From JASHUC01 sp963849095 (GTDB lineage: Bacteria > Pseudomonadota > Gammaproteobacteria > Steroidobacterales > Steroidobacteraceae), in contig CAWKGA010000005.1 of the NCBI GenBank assembly GCA_963849095.1, positions 124,001 to 188,000 of the forward strand: a stretch of 64,000 nucleotides of DNA, written 5' to 3'. A program made the translations under genes and the position numbers. Below the pieces are notes generated by a model that made no database searches, had not been told where the DNA came from, and was given only the letters and a program-made list of their open reading frames with translations. Below are positions 1 through 7,840 of this stretch, piece by piece. Within the stretch, counting starts at the first letter, position 1; the number at the start of each line of letters is the position of its first letter.

Positions 1-326
1 CGTATGCGCGGCGCGTGCGTGCGCAGCCACGCCGATATGATGGCGTTCGTCTCGGACTCGCGTAGACCCCAACCGCCCGGCACGATGAGTGTATCGAGTG
101 CCGGTGCATCACTCAGGCAATGTTCCGGCAGCATTTGTACCCCGGACTCCGTCCGGAAGGGTGCTTCCCTGAGTCCGAGGACGTGCAGCACGTAACACCC
201 TCGGGACTCCTTGCGCGTGAAATCGGCGCGACCGGCACTAGCGAACGCCTCGAGCGGCCCTATGACGTCGACGCCGTTTACGCCGTCGAACCCGATTACC
301 CCGATGTGTTTGGGACTACGCGGCAC
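1..326 (-). CDS. GlxA-type transcriptional regulator, N-terminal part (runs off window)
   Basis: The minus strand from a GTG at 326 stays open to the window edge (108 codons). The translation has the DJ-1/PfpI pattern of GlxA-family regulators: a first strand HIGVIGFDGV, then the DVIGPLEAF segment, then the nucleophile-elbow-like LDTLIVPGGWGLRE. In GlxA regulators this domain precedes a C-terminal AraC-type DNA-binding domain, which would lie outside the window. The usual elbow cysteine position reads PGGWG, so this is a sensor rather than an active enzyme, as is common in the family. An AGAGGGA sequence lies about 7 nt before the GTG and supports that start. No operon partner is visible; the next gene upstream is divergent. 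Confidence 0.75.
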   Translation of the reverse strand, partial: MPRSPKHIGVIGFDGVNGVDVIGPLEAFASAGRADFTRKESRGCYVLHVLGLREAPFRTESGVQMLPEHCLSDAPALDTLIVPGGWGLRESETNAIISAWLRTHAPRI

Positions 327-470
327 GATATTTCCCTCTCTGGCTGCAACATAGCGCGCCCCGTCGGGATGCGGCGGACTTTGTTCCGACAATTTCGGAC
401 ACCGAGACTCCAGACCGGTTGCGGCTGCGCGTGCCTGCCAGCGTGCCCGGCTGCGAGGGCCGAACCGCGG

Positions 471-499
471 TTGCTTTTATAAAAATGGCCATTTATGAT
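471..499 (+). promoter_or_regulatory. Promoter and operator of the Phd/PIN toxin-antitoxin operon, predicted leaderless
   Basis: A -35 TTGCTT (471-476) is followed after exactly 17 bp by a -10 TATGAT (494-499). The 12-bp perfect palindrome AAATGGCCATTT (483-494) sits in the spacer and is the likely autorepression site. The start codon is 7 nt after the -10 box, so transcription would begin at the A of the ATG, and no Shine-Dalgarno sequence is present. Confidence 0.6.
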
Positions 500-505
500 A
501 CATGA

Positions 506-745
506 ATGGACATTTCAGTGACGCAGTTTAAGGCCCGCTGCCTCGACCTGATCCGCAAGGTCGAGAAGAGTCGGGAATCGATCATCATTCGTCGGCACGG
601 CCGAATCGTGGCGCGCCTGCAAGGAGCTGGCGATGCGTCGGACGAGGACAAGCCCTGGGAGCGGCTACGGGCGCTCGGCGGCCGCGCGCGCATCGAGGCT
701 GGCGAGTCCGTTTGGCGCGACGAGGACTTCCAGGCTCTGCGTTGA
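506..745 (+). CDS. Type II antitoxin, Phd/YefM family
   Basis: The 79-residue protein opens with DISVTQFKARCLDLIRKV and continues IIIRRHGRIVARL, the N-terminal DNA-binding fold of Phd/YefM antitoxins. Its acidic, tryptophan-containing tail (EAGESVWRDEDFQAL) would wrap the toxin. It should neutralise the PIN-domain ribonuclease encoded next and repress its own promoter. Length and layout are normal for the family. The stop codon overlaps the toxin start by four bases (TTGA), indicating translational coupling. There is no Shine-Dalgarno sequence, and the mapped promoter predicts a leaderless message. Confidence 0.85.
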   Translation: MDISVTQFKARCLDLIRKVEKSRESIIIRRHGRIVARLQGAGDASDEDKPWERLRALGGRARIEAGESVWRDEDFQALR

Positions 746-1143
746 AGGTCCTTCTCGATACGCACGTTTGGATCTGGTGGCTGCTGCCCGAATCCCCTCT
801 ACCTCGTCGAGAGTGCGAGGCCCTCGATGAGATCGCGACGGAGCAAGGCATTTGCCTGCCGGCGATATGCCAATGGGAAGCTCAAATGCTCCATGCAAAG
901 GGGCGCATCGAGCTACCGCTACCGTTTCCGACTTGGCTTAGACGCTCGGCCGCGCGGGACATGTTGACGGTATTACCTCTCGACACGGAGGTGGTGATTG
1001 CCGTCGATGGACTTCCGGCCACGTTCCACGGCGACCCTGCCGACCGTATGGTTGTGGCCACCGCCCGAGCGCACGATTTGCCACTGGCGACGCATGATGA
1101 TGCGATCCGGCGGTCGCGTCTAGCGAGGATCTGGAAGCCATAG
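742..1143 (+). CDS. vapC: PIN-domain ribonuclease toxin, VapC type
   Basis: A 133-residue PIN-domain protein starting at the TTG that overlaps the antitoxin stop. This start gives the usual N-terminus KVLLDTHVWIWW. Acidic metal-binding residues are visible: Asp in LLDTHVW, Glu in CQWEAQML, and Asp in the GDPADRMVVATA segment. VapC toxins cut specific RNAs, often tRNA or 23S rRNA, when their antitoxin is degraded. The pairing of a Phd/YefM antitoxin with a PIN toxin is common. The gene ends 100 bp before the quinoprotein gene and is not part of it. Confidence 0.85.
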   Translation: MKVLLDTHVWIWWLLPESPLPRRECEALDEIATEQGICLPAICQWEAQMLHAKGRIELPLPFPTWLRRSAARDMLTVLPLDTEVVIAVDGLPATFHGDPADRMVVATARAHDLPLATHDDAIRRSRLARIWKP

Positions 1144-1242
1144 CGCCGCGATCCGATCGCAGCGAGCCCTCCTGACTCGGATGGACCGCGGGTAGTGCGG
1201 CAGCGTTTTCTCGAAGATCACGAGCGGAAGGGGAGGTCGAGC

Positions 1243-2862
1243 ATGTCCAAGTACCACTATCGTTTCTCCATCGCGCTGGCGACGCTGGCCGCTTGCGCCG
1301 AGGTCGCGAGCGCCGCGGCGCCCGCGCCGCAGTCGGCGGACTGGCCGGCGTACAACCGGACGCTCGCGGGCGATCGGTACTCGCCGCTCGCGGAGATCAC
1401 CACCGCGAATGTCGGGCGACTCAAGTTGCGCTGCGCGTTCACGCTTCCGGAGTTGGTCTCTTTTGAGACTGGGCCAATCGTCGTCGACGGGACAATGTAC
1501 TTCACGACGTTCGAAGGGTCGTACGCGATCGATGCATCGCGCTGCACGGAGAAGTGGAGCCGCCACGACAGGAGTACTGGCCCGCCCGGACTTGCGGTCA
1601 ATCGGGGCTTCGCCTACCTCGATGGGCGGCTCTTCCGGGGTACGGCCGATGCGCATGTGATCGCCCTCGATGCCGCGAACGGTCACGTGCTGTGGGACCG
1701 CGTGCTCGAGGTGGAGGGGCCCGGCGTCTCCATTCCCATGGCACCGATCGCCGCGAACGGCCGCGTATACATTGGCAACGCCGGGGGGGATACGGTCGGC
1801 GTCACCGGGCATGTCTACGCACTCGATGCCCGAGACGGGCACCTCATCTGGCGCTTCGATGTGGTGCCGGCGCATGGATACGCACGCCGCACGTGGACCA
1901 ACTCCCGACTGCCGATCTCGGGCGGTGCATTCTGGACCTCCTTCACGCTCGATGAGGCGAAGGGCATCCTCTATGTCCCTGCCGGAAATCCGGCGCCGGA
2001 CTTCGATACGCTCGATCGTACGGGAGAGGACCTCTACGCGGACTCGGTGATCGCGATCGATGCCGCAAGCGGACGGCTCCTCGGCTACAACCAGCTCGTC
2101 AAACACGACAGTCACGACTGGGATGTGGACAGCGCGCCGACGCTCGCGACGACCCGCGCGGGGCGCAGGATCATCGCCTCGGCGAACAAGGATGGCCTCC
2201 TTTCGATCCTCGACCGCTCGAAGATCGGCCGCTCGCCGGCCGCATCGGGCGATCGGGCGCCGGTCATTCCGCTCCTCTCACAAACCCCGACGACGAAGCG
2301 CCAGAACGTGGACGTGCCGCTCTCGCGCGAGCACCCGGTTCATTTCTGCCCCGGCATGGGCGGAGGCAGCGAATGGAACGGCGCCGCCTTCAGCCCGCGG
2401 ACGGACTCGCTCTTCGTCGGCGCGGTCGATCTCTGTGCTCGCGTCCAGATCGTGCCCGAGCTCGCGGTGCCTGCTACCGGCCAGGTCTGGTTCGGAACCA
2501 CCGGTTCGATGGCGGAGATGCGCGACCCGTCGGCCATGGCTCGCGGCTGGCTCACCGCGTTCGATGCGGAGAACGGCCGCGTGCGCTGGAAGTTCAAGGC
2601 GCCCCATCCAATCGTCGCGGGCGTCACGCCGACCGGCGGCGACCTCCTATTCGCCGCCGATCGCAGCGGGGATGTCTTTGCGCTCGATCAGCGAAATGGC
2701 CTCGTCCTCTGGCAGACGAACACCGGCCAGTCGATCGGCGGCGGACTCGTCGTGTACCGCGCGGGCGGTCACGAGCTCCTCGCTGTCCCCTCCGGCATGA
2801 CGTCGCTCGGCTCGCCCGCATCGGCCGACAAGAGCCGCATCCTCGTTTACGAGCTGCGCTGA
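1243..2862 (+). CDS. Exported PQQ-type quinoprotein dehydrogenase-like beta-propeller
   Basis: A 539-residue protein. The start at 1243 is preceded by AAGGGGAGG and gives a classic signal peptide ending near ASAAAP, so the protein is periplasmic. It contains repeated W-docking-like propeller motifs (ALDAANGHVLWDR, ALDARDGHLIWRF, ALDQRNGLVLW). The middle carries GNPAPDFD (about residue 247) and then DSHDWDVD (about residue 288), which match the PQQ alcohol/glucose dehydrogenase region holding the catalytic Asp. There is no fused cytochrome c domain and the adjacent-cysteine disulfide of methanol dehydrogenases is not evident. It probably oxidises an alcohol or sugar using PQQ; the substrate cannot be read from sequence. 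It stands alone, with a convergent gene beyond it. Confidence 0.75.
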   Translation: MSKYHYRFSIALATLAACAEVASAAAPAPQSADWPAYNRTLAGDRYSPLAEITTANVGRLKLRCAFTLPELVSFETGPIVVDGTMYFTTFEGSYAIDASRCTEKWSRHDRSTGPPGLAVNRGFAYLDGRLFRGTADAHVIALDAANGHVLWDRVLEVEGPGVSIPMAPIAANGRVYIGNAGGDTVGVTGHVYALDARDGHLIWRFDVVPAHGYARRTWTNSRLPISGGAFWTSFTLDEAKGILYVPAGNPAPDFDTLDRTGEDLYADSVIAIDAASGRLLGYNQLVKHDSHDWDVDSAPTLATTRAGRRIIASANKDGLLSILDRSKIGRSPAASGDRAPVIPLLSQTPTTKRQNVDVPLSREHPVHFCPGMGGGSEWNGAAFSPRTDSLFVGAVDLCARVQIVPELAVPATGQVWFGTTGSMAEMRDPSAMARGWLTAFDAENGRVRWKFKAPHPIVAGVTPTGGDLLFAADRSGDVFALDQRNGLVLWQTNTGQSIGGGLVVYRAGGHELLAVPSGMTSLGSPASADKSRILVYELR

Positions 2863-2898
2863 GGCGAACTTCGGGGTTACGCGGAGAGCACCTATTGA

Positions 2899-3525
2899 TC
2901 ACCCCGCCGGAGGCTTGGAGTGAATCGTCCACACTTCTCCGGCCAGAATTCCAGCGGACACGCCGACAAATGTCCCCGCGATCACATCGCTGAGAAAATG
3001 CCAGTCTCCGACAACCAACAGACCCGCGGCAAGCACCAGCATCGCGGAAAGTGGCCAGACGCTGGCTCTGTGGAGCCTCATGAAAACCCCCGCGAACGCG
3101 CCGGCCAGTATCATGTGGCCGGAGGGAAAGCTGCTCATTCCGGAACCCATCAGAAAATTGAAGGTATGTCTTGTGCCTTCAATTACCGCGGCAGGGATCG
3201 GAACACCAAAAAACGGCTTCAACACCGCGCCGTTGATGCCATAGCTACATATCGACGCGAGGCAGGCTATCGCCAAAGCCTCCCCGAATCGCGAGAGATG
3301 TCCGCGCACCACGCGAGCGAGAATCAGGCCTAAGACCACGGCCGATTCCAAGGACAAAATGACGGAAGCGCCGAAAGCCACGTTCAACGGGCTGAGGAAA
3401 CGACCCACTTTCGCGCAAAGCAACGCTATCGGCACATCCATGTGCACGAATGAAAGAGCTACCACCGCGGCGCAGACCCCGAATGATAGGAGCCAGATCT
3501 GCACGAAGACAGCAAAGCGTCTCAC
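2899..3525 (-). CDS. PAP2-family membrane phosphatase
   Basis: A 208-residue integral membrane protein with about six hydrophobic segments. Two of the three phosphatase motifs are clear: SSFPSGHM (motif 2, with the general acid His) and GDWHFLSDVIAG (motif 3, His nucleophile and Asp). Motif 1 is reduced to a lysine in LKPFFGVP. Family members dephosphorylate phosphatidic acid, undecaprenyl pyrophosphate or similar lipids at the outer face of the inner membrane. The start is a GTG. The gene lies alone and convergent to the quinoprotein gene, about 230 bp downstream in reading direction of a zinc-independent reductase gene. Confidence 0.75.
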   Translation of the reverse strand: MRRFAVFVQIWLLSFGVCAAVVALSFVHMDVPIALLCAKVGRFLSPLNVAFGASVILSLESAVVLGLILARVVRGHLSRFGEALAIACLASICSYGINGAVLKPFFGVPIPAAVIEGTRHTFNFLMGSGMSSFPSGHMILAGAFAGVFMRLHRASVWPLSAMLVLAAGLLVVGDWHFLSDVIAGTFVGVSAGILAGEVWTIHSKPPAG

Positions 3526-3756
3526 TGAGCCCGAGCCTCTCCTGCGTAAACCTGACCGTGACGGCTGACGAAGCTAGGGCTATTGTCCCCAGTCAGTGGA
3601 CGATCCCCGCCCCTTGATCTTACAAGAACTGCGCCGTCTGGATCACGAGCCTGCGCCACAACCTATCGCCGCCATCGAGGCAGCGCGGCGCGGAACGGCT
3701 CGCACTTTGAGCGCGCGGTTAGCAGCCGGCGTTCTGGGCGGAGGTAGTGCGGCCGT

Positions 3757-4674
3757 CTACCGGCACAGGAGTACGATCTTTCCGAGTCCACCTCTTTGCG
3801 CCAACGCGTGCGCCTCACCCGCATCGCGAAGGGGCATCCGGCGACTGATGGGCAGTAGGAATTTCCCGTCTCGGACGTCATCGGCAAACTCGCGAACTTT
3901 CGAGGCGTCGGGACGCGCGAACACTCGGGTCACGGTGACCGTCGGATTCCGTTTGGACATCTCGTCCGGGAACACCGACGCATAGCCGAAGTTACCGCCA
4001 TTCTTCACTCTGCCGAATAGTTTGGCGGCCGTTTCGCCCCCGACCGTGTCGGCAACGCCGTCCACCATCGCCAGCCCCGCAATCGCGGAATCGTCGTCAA
4101 TGGCTACGCTATCGGAGACACCCAGCGTTCGCGCTTCCGCCAGCTGCCGGGCGCGGACGCCCGCAATCACGCTGACGCCGAGTTTCTTGGCGGTGTGCAC
4201 GGCGGCCCGACCGACGCTTCCCAAAGCCCCGGTCACGAGAAGCGTCTGGCCAGGTTGCGCCCGAGCCGCCAGCCGTACGAGCTGATCACCCGTCAGCGCT
4301 ATGAGCGGTATGGCTGCGGAATCGGCGAGGTTCACCCCGTCAGGTAGATGGGTGAGGACGGACCCCTCAACCGCCACGAGCTCAGCATAGGCCTCCCGGG
4401 TCAGTGCCAACACGCGATCGCCCGGCTTGAAGGTGCGAATATCGCGCCCGACGGCCCGGACCACGCCGCTCACGTCTCTGCCGAGAATCGTCGGTAGCTT
4501 CAGTGGAACATCCTTTTGCCGCGCGCCTGATCGTACTTTCCAATCAATGGGGTTCACGCTGGTCGCCGAGGCCTCTACGAGCACGGAGTCGTCGCTCAAC
4601 GCGGGCTCGGGAACGTTGTCCTCGTATTTCAGGTTTTCAGGACCGCCGTATTCGTAAAGTCGAACTGCTTTCAC
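3757..4674 (-). CDS. NADPH:quinone oxidoreductase-like, zinc-independent MDR family
   Basis: A 305-residue medium-chain reductase. The GTG at 4674 is chosen because AGGAGG lies 7-8 nt upstream and the protein then begins KAVRLYEYGGPENL, the family N-terminus. The nucleotide-binding glycine pattern VTGALGSVGRAAVHTAK is present, as is the N-terminal GroES-like fold (PTILGRDVSGVV, FKPGDRVL). No catalytic or structural zinc cysteines are seen, as expected for quinone reductase/crotonase-like members. It would reduce quinones or enones with NAD(P)H in the cytoplasm. It is divergent from the tyrosine-rich protein and TetR genes, with a large palindrome between them, suggesting TetR control. Confidence 0.8.
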   Translation of the reverse strand: MKAVRLYEYGGPENLKYEDNVPEPALSDDSVLVEASATSVNPIDWKVRSGARQKDVPLKLPTILGRDVSGVVRAVGRDIRTFKPGDRVLALTREAYAELVAVEGSVLTHLPDGVNLADSAAIPLIALTGDQLVRLAARAQPGQTLLVTGALGSVGRAAVHTAKKLGVSVIAGVRARQLAEARTLGVSDSVAIDDDSAIAGLAMVDGVADTVGGETAAKLFGRVKNGGNFGYASVFPDEMSKRNPTVTVTRVFARPDASKVREFADDVRDGKFLLPISRRMPLRDAGEAHALAQRGGLGKIVLLCR

Positions 4675-4810
4675 TTCTGCCTCCTCGACCACCTGATCGC
4701 AAGATCGTCGGCGTCGCCGAGTGATGCGTCAAGGTTGGCTTGGCGGCCGTGCACCGAATCGGTGTGCGGCCGTGATGGCGGCAACGGTGCGCAACCCGTA
4801 GCCTCCGGTT

Positions 4811-4834
4811 AAACGCAACGGTACCGTTGCGTTT
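4811..4834. promoter_or_regulatory. 24-bp perfect palindrome, probable TetR operator
   Basis: The arm AAACGCAACGGT is followed directly by its exact reverse complement, a 24-bp perfect palindrome. An extra half site GCAACGGT occurs at 4781-4788, and an imperfect inverted repeat (arms about 13 bp, 2 mismatches) lies at 4745-4771. The palindrome sits between the reductase gene (minus) and the secreted-protein/TetR pair (plus). TetR regulators typically bind such sites next to their own genes, so it is inferred to be the operator. Confidence 0.6.
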
Positions 4835-4899
4835 CGAAGTGAAGGCGAGTACCGTCTGCCGACGCATCCCGCACGGCGGACGAACGGAGGGAGTCACCC

Positions 4900-5487
4900 A
4901 TGTCCAGACTGAGGCAGAAGCTTCTGGGTTCGGCGGCGGCCACCGCGCTGCTGTGCGCTTCCATAACGCCCGCCAACGCGGCGGTCCCGCTCTTGCTGCT
5001 GCTCGGGCACCTGCTCGTGACCCGGCACGCGGTCGTAGACGCGGCGAGGGTGGCCACGCGGCCGCTCGTAGCGGCTTCGGTCGCCTTGGCTGCAGAACAA
5101 TCCTACCCCTACCAGTCGTATCCCGACCCGGCCTATGCGCCTTCCGGCTACGCGCCGGCGTATTCGGCGGCGCCCGTCTACGGCGCTGGCCAGCCCGTCG
5201 CTGCTCCGCCGTACTACTACGCAAATCCTCCGGTGTACTATCGAGGCCCACCGGCGTACTACGCTCGGCCGCCGGTGTACTACGCACAGCCGCGGGTGTA
5301 CTACGCACAGCCGCGGGTGTATTACTCGCCTCGAGCCTACTACCGATCGGGAGTTTCCTACGCTAGTCCGTCGCCGCGCTACTACGGGTCGGCCCGCAGC
5401 GGGTATGCGCCACGCGTCCGCTACGCTGCCTCCTACAGCGCCCACGTTGCCCGTCGATGGGGCGGTTCCGGCTACCGCCGTCGCTGA
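4900..5487 (+). CDS. Secreted tyrosine/proline-rich repeat protein of unknown function
   Basis: A 195-residue protein preceded by GGAGGG. A signal peptide (RLRQKLLGSAAATALLCAS, cleavage near ANAA) is followed by a short hydrophobic stretch and then low-complexity sequence rich in Tyr and Pro. Between about residues 100 and 155 a seven-residue unit repeats (PPVYYRG, PPAYYAR, PPVYYAQ, PRVYYAQ, PRVYYSP), and at DNA level two adjacent units are nearly identical, indicating recent tandem duplication. The C-terminus is Arg/Tyr rich. No family is recognised. It is exported and may be a surface or matrix protein. The TetR gene begins inside its 3' end, suggesting joint transcription. Confidence 0.7.
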   Translation: MSRLRQKLLGSAAATALLCASITPANAAVPLLLLLGHLLVTRHAVVDAARVATRPLVAASVALAAEQSYPYQSYPDPAYAPSGYAPAYSAAPVYGAGQPVAAPPYYYANPPVYYRGPPAYYARPPVYYAQPRVYYAQPRVYYSPRAYYRSGVSYASPSPRYYGSARSGYAPRVRYAASYSAHVARRWGGSGYRRR

Positions 5488-6178
5488 CGCCCAACGTCGC
5501 CCGCCGTCGCGCAACGCTCGCCACGGCGGAAGACCATCACGCACCGACGCTCTCCGGTTAAGCGAACGAATCCTGGGGGTCGCGACCGACCTCTTCCTCA
5601 ATGAGGGCTATGGTGCGACGACGATCGAAGCCGTGGCTGCGCGCGCCGGCATTTCCAAGCGGACGTTCTACCATCGCTTCGACAACAAGGCGGCGCTGTT
5701 CGCCGCAGTGGTCCACCGGATCATCGAGCAGATCCGTCCGCCCCCCGAGGTGCCATTGCTCGAGGGGACGACGCTGCATGATGTCTTGCGCCGGTTCGCC
5801 GGACTTCTCTTGCGTGCGGCACTCGAGCCGCGGGCGATTGCACTCCATCGCCTGGTCACGGGGGAGTCGGCGCGCTTTCCCCATCTGCTTCGGGCGGTCT
5901 ATGAGGAGGGTTGGTCGCAGCAGGCGACGGCGCTAATCGGGGACTTACTCGCCCGCGAACTTCACGACCCAAATTTGACGCCCGAGCGCCGCGCCTTCGC
6001 CGTTCAGCAGTTCGTGGACATGGTCATTACGCTGCCGCAGCGTCGCGCCATCGGTCAGGGCGCAGCGATGACGCGGAAGGAGCTCGCGGCGTGGGCTGAC
6101 GACGTCGTGAGGCTATTTCTCGAGGGATGTCGGGGATTGTCCGGGCGCGGAGGGCTATCTGGCTACAGCCGCGTCTGA
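5447..6178 (+). CDS. TetR/AcrR-family transcriptional regulator
   Basis: The N-terminal helix-turn-helix is clear: GGRPSRTDALRLSERILG, then ATTIEAVAARAGISKRTFYHRF. The C-terminal helical ligand domain is longer than average and ends in an Arg/Gly-rich tail. The start is uncertain. The TTG at 5447 gives 243 residues and a normal leader before GGRPSR; an in-frame ATG at 5405 is the alternative. Both overlap the preceding gene and neither has a good ribosome site, so translation may depend on coupling. It is inferred to bind the palindrome at 4811 and to control itself and the divergent reductase. The 3' end overlaps the convergent ankyrin gene by 24 bp. Confidence 0.8.
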   Translation: MPVDGAVPATAVADAQRRPPSRNARHGGRPSRTDALRLSERILGVATDLFLNEGYGATTIEAVAARAGISKRTFYHRFDNKAALFAAVVHRIIEQIRPPPEVPLLEGTTLHDVLRRFAGLLLRAALEPRAIALHRLVTGESARFPHLLRAVYEEGWSQQATALIGDLLARELHDPNLTPERRAFAVQQFVDMVITLPQRRAIGQGAAMTRKELAAWADDVVRLFLEGCRGLSGRGGLSGYSRV

Positions 6179-7840
6179 AGCGTCCGCGGTCTTGGGCACT
6201 GCCGCTTCGAGAATCGCCACGGTCGCAGCGCGACTTGCGGCCGCTGCCCTGCCGTCGCCTCGAGCTGCTGTCGGTCCGCGAAAGACCGGAGGGGGGCGGC
6301 GGGCGTAGTCGAGCGCGAGCATGCCGGTGTCATCGCGCACCATCGGGTCTGCGCCGCGGTCGAGCAGATGCTTGACGACGCGATCCCATCCCGCCTCGGC
6401 CGCGGCGAAGAGCGCTGTCTGGCCCTCGTGATCACGGCCCTGGACATACGCGACCAATTTGGCTGTGTAAGTGTGGCTGTCCGTGACGCGGGTATTGATG
6501 TTTGCCCCGGCGGCGAGCAGGAGATCGACGGTCTTGATCACGCGAGCCTGGATGTCCTCTGGCCTGCGAGGGCCGCCAGGACCCCCGATGGCACTGCCCA
6601 CGCCACCGCGGGCTGACCCGCTCAGGCCTGCAGCGGCCATGAGCGGGGTGATCTGAAACACGTTCGGGATATTCACGTCCGCGCCGTGCGCGATCAGCGC
6701 CTGGATCGCCACATCGTCCAGGCTCAGCGTCGCAACCATCAGAGGCGTGGTGCCGCCGCGCATCATGTAGTCGGCAAACCGCCCCCTGCCATTGCCATTG
6801 GGCCGCATTCGCGTGAGCTCATGGTTGGAATCGACGCCCATGGCGAGCAGGCGGTTGACGACATCCATCGCCTGGGCCTTGCTCGGGGGCCGACTTGCTA
6901 GCGGCTGACCGAAACCGGCGAAATTACCGTTGCCGAAGCCACTCCTCCCGCTGTAAGAGTGCATATCGACGGCGACATAAAGGGGCGTACGGCCCGACAT
7001 GTCCCACGTCCCGGGGTTCGCTCCCTTGTCGAGCAGGAACATCGCAATGTCGTAGCCGCGGTTGTCGATCGCATCGATCAGCGGAGTGACGCCATCCGGG
7101 TTAGGCTGATTCACGTCCGCGCCCGCCTTGACGATGGCGACCGCGCAGCGGTAGCAGCCGGAGCGGTCCGCGTAGAGCAGCGCAGTGAGGCCGCCGGTGT
7201 CACGGAACTGGGCGCGCGGTTCGGACGTCATCTGCCGCGGCCAATCGTCATACTTCGCGCGCCGCTTGACGTCTGCATGGTGAGCAATCAGCAGATCAAC
7301 GATATCCGGGTGATTCTCCGCCGCGGCCCACATGACCGCAGTCTGGCCGCGGAACGTTTCCACGGCATTCACCTTGGCGCCCCGCTTGATCAGCATCTCT
7401 GCGATCGGCATCGAGCCGATGCTGGAGGCCAGCATGAGCGCGGTCTGGCCATCCTGATTGGGTGAGTTGGGATCCGCGTGCGCGTCTAGCAGCATGCGAA
7501 CGAGGTCGACATCGCCCAGCTTGACGGCCTCGGTGAGTGGGGTCGAACCATAGTCGTTGGTGACGTTCGCCTTCGCACCGGCTTTGAGCAGCGCGCGCAC
7601 CAGCTCGTGATCGACGTTATAGGTCGCCCAGAGCAGCGCTGTGGAGCCGTCGAGAGCTCTCGCATTGACATCGGCCTGGTGCGAGGTGACCGCGGTGAGC
7701 GCGGCCTCGCGTTGACCGGAGCGGACCAGGTTGATGAGCGACTGCGGCCCGGATTGGGCGCTTGACAGCGCTGCCGCCCCGAGCGACAGCACACCGATTA
7801 CAGCGGCCAGAGTCCTGGCCCGGATGGTTAATTTAAACAA
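6155..7840 (-). CDS. Exported ankyrin-repeat protein
   Basis: A 561-residue protein beginning at a TTG preceded by GGGGGTAAC. A signal peptide (ending near SSAQSGPQ) precedes about eleven ankyrin repeats with the usual pattern, for example DGSTALLWATYNVDHELV, YGSTPLTEAVKLGDVDLV and GQTALFAAAEAGWDRVV. Two longer inserts interrupt the array, one around residues 185-205 and a Gly-rich one near 300. Ankyrin arrays bind partner proteins, so it may scaffold the periplasmic products of the operon. It is the last of four genes and its start overlaps the stop of the preceding metallo-hydrolase-fold gene by 8 bp, indicating coupling. Confidence 0.8.
   Translation of the reverse strand: MFKLTIRARTLAAVIGVLSLGAAALSSAQSGPQSLINLVRSGQREAALTAVTSHQADVNARALDGSTALLWATYNVDHELVRALLKAGAKANVTNDYGSTPLTEAVKLGDVDLVRMLLDAHADPNSPNQDGQTALMLASSIGSMPIAEMLIKRGAKVNAVETFRGQTAVMWAAAENHPDIVDLLIAHHADVKRRAKYDDWPRQMTSEPRAQFRDTGGLTALLYADRSGCYRCAVAIVKAGADVNQPNPDGVTPLIDAIDNRGYDIAMFLLDKGANPGTWDMSGRTPLYVAVDMHSYSGRSGFGNGNFAGFGQPLASRPPSKAQAMDVVNRLLAMGVDSNHELTRMRPNGNGRGRFADYMMRGGTTPLMVATLSLDDVAIQALIAHGADVNIPNVFQITPLMAAAGLSGSARGGVGSAIGGPGGPRRPEDIQARVIKTVDLLLAAGANINTRVTDSHTYTAKLVAYVQGRDHEGQTALFAAAEAGWDRVVKHLLDRGADPMVRDDTGMLALDYARRPPPVFRGPTAARGDGRAAAASRAATVAILEAAVPKTADASDAAVAR

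Noticed and set aside
1120..2115. Long minus-strand open frame opposite the quinoprotein gene
   Set aside because: Arg/Glu/Val-rich shadow typical of high-GC DNA; no family pattern, while the plus strand encodes a clear propeller with signal peptide and ribosome site.
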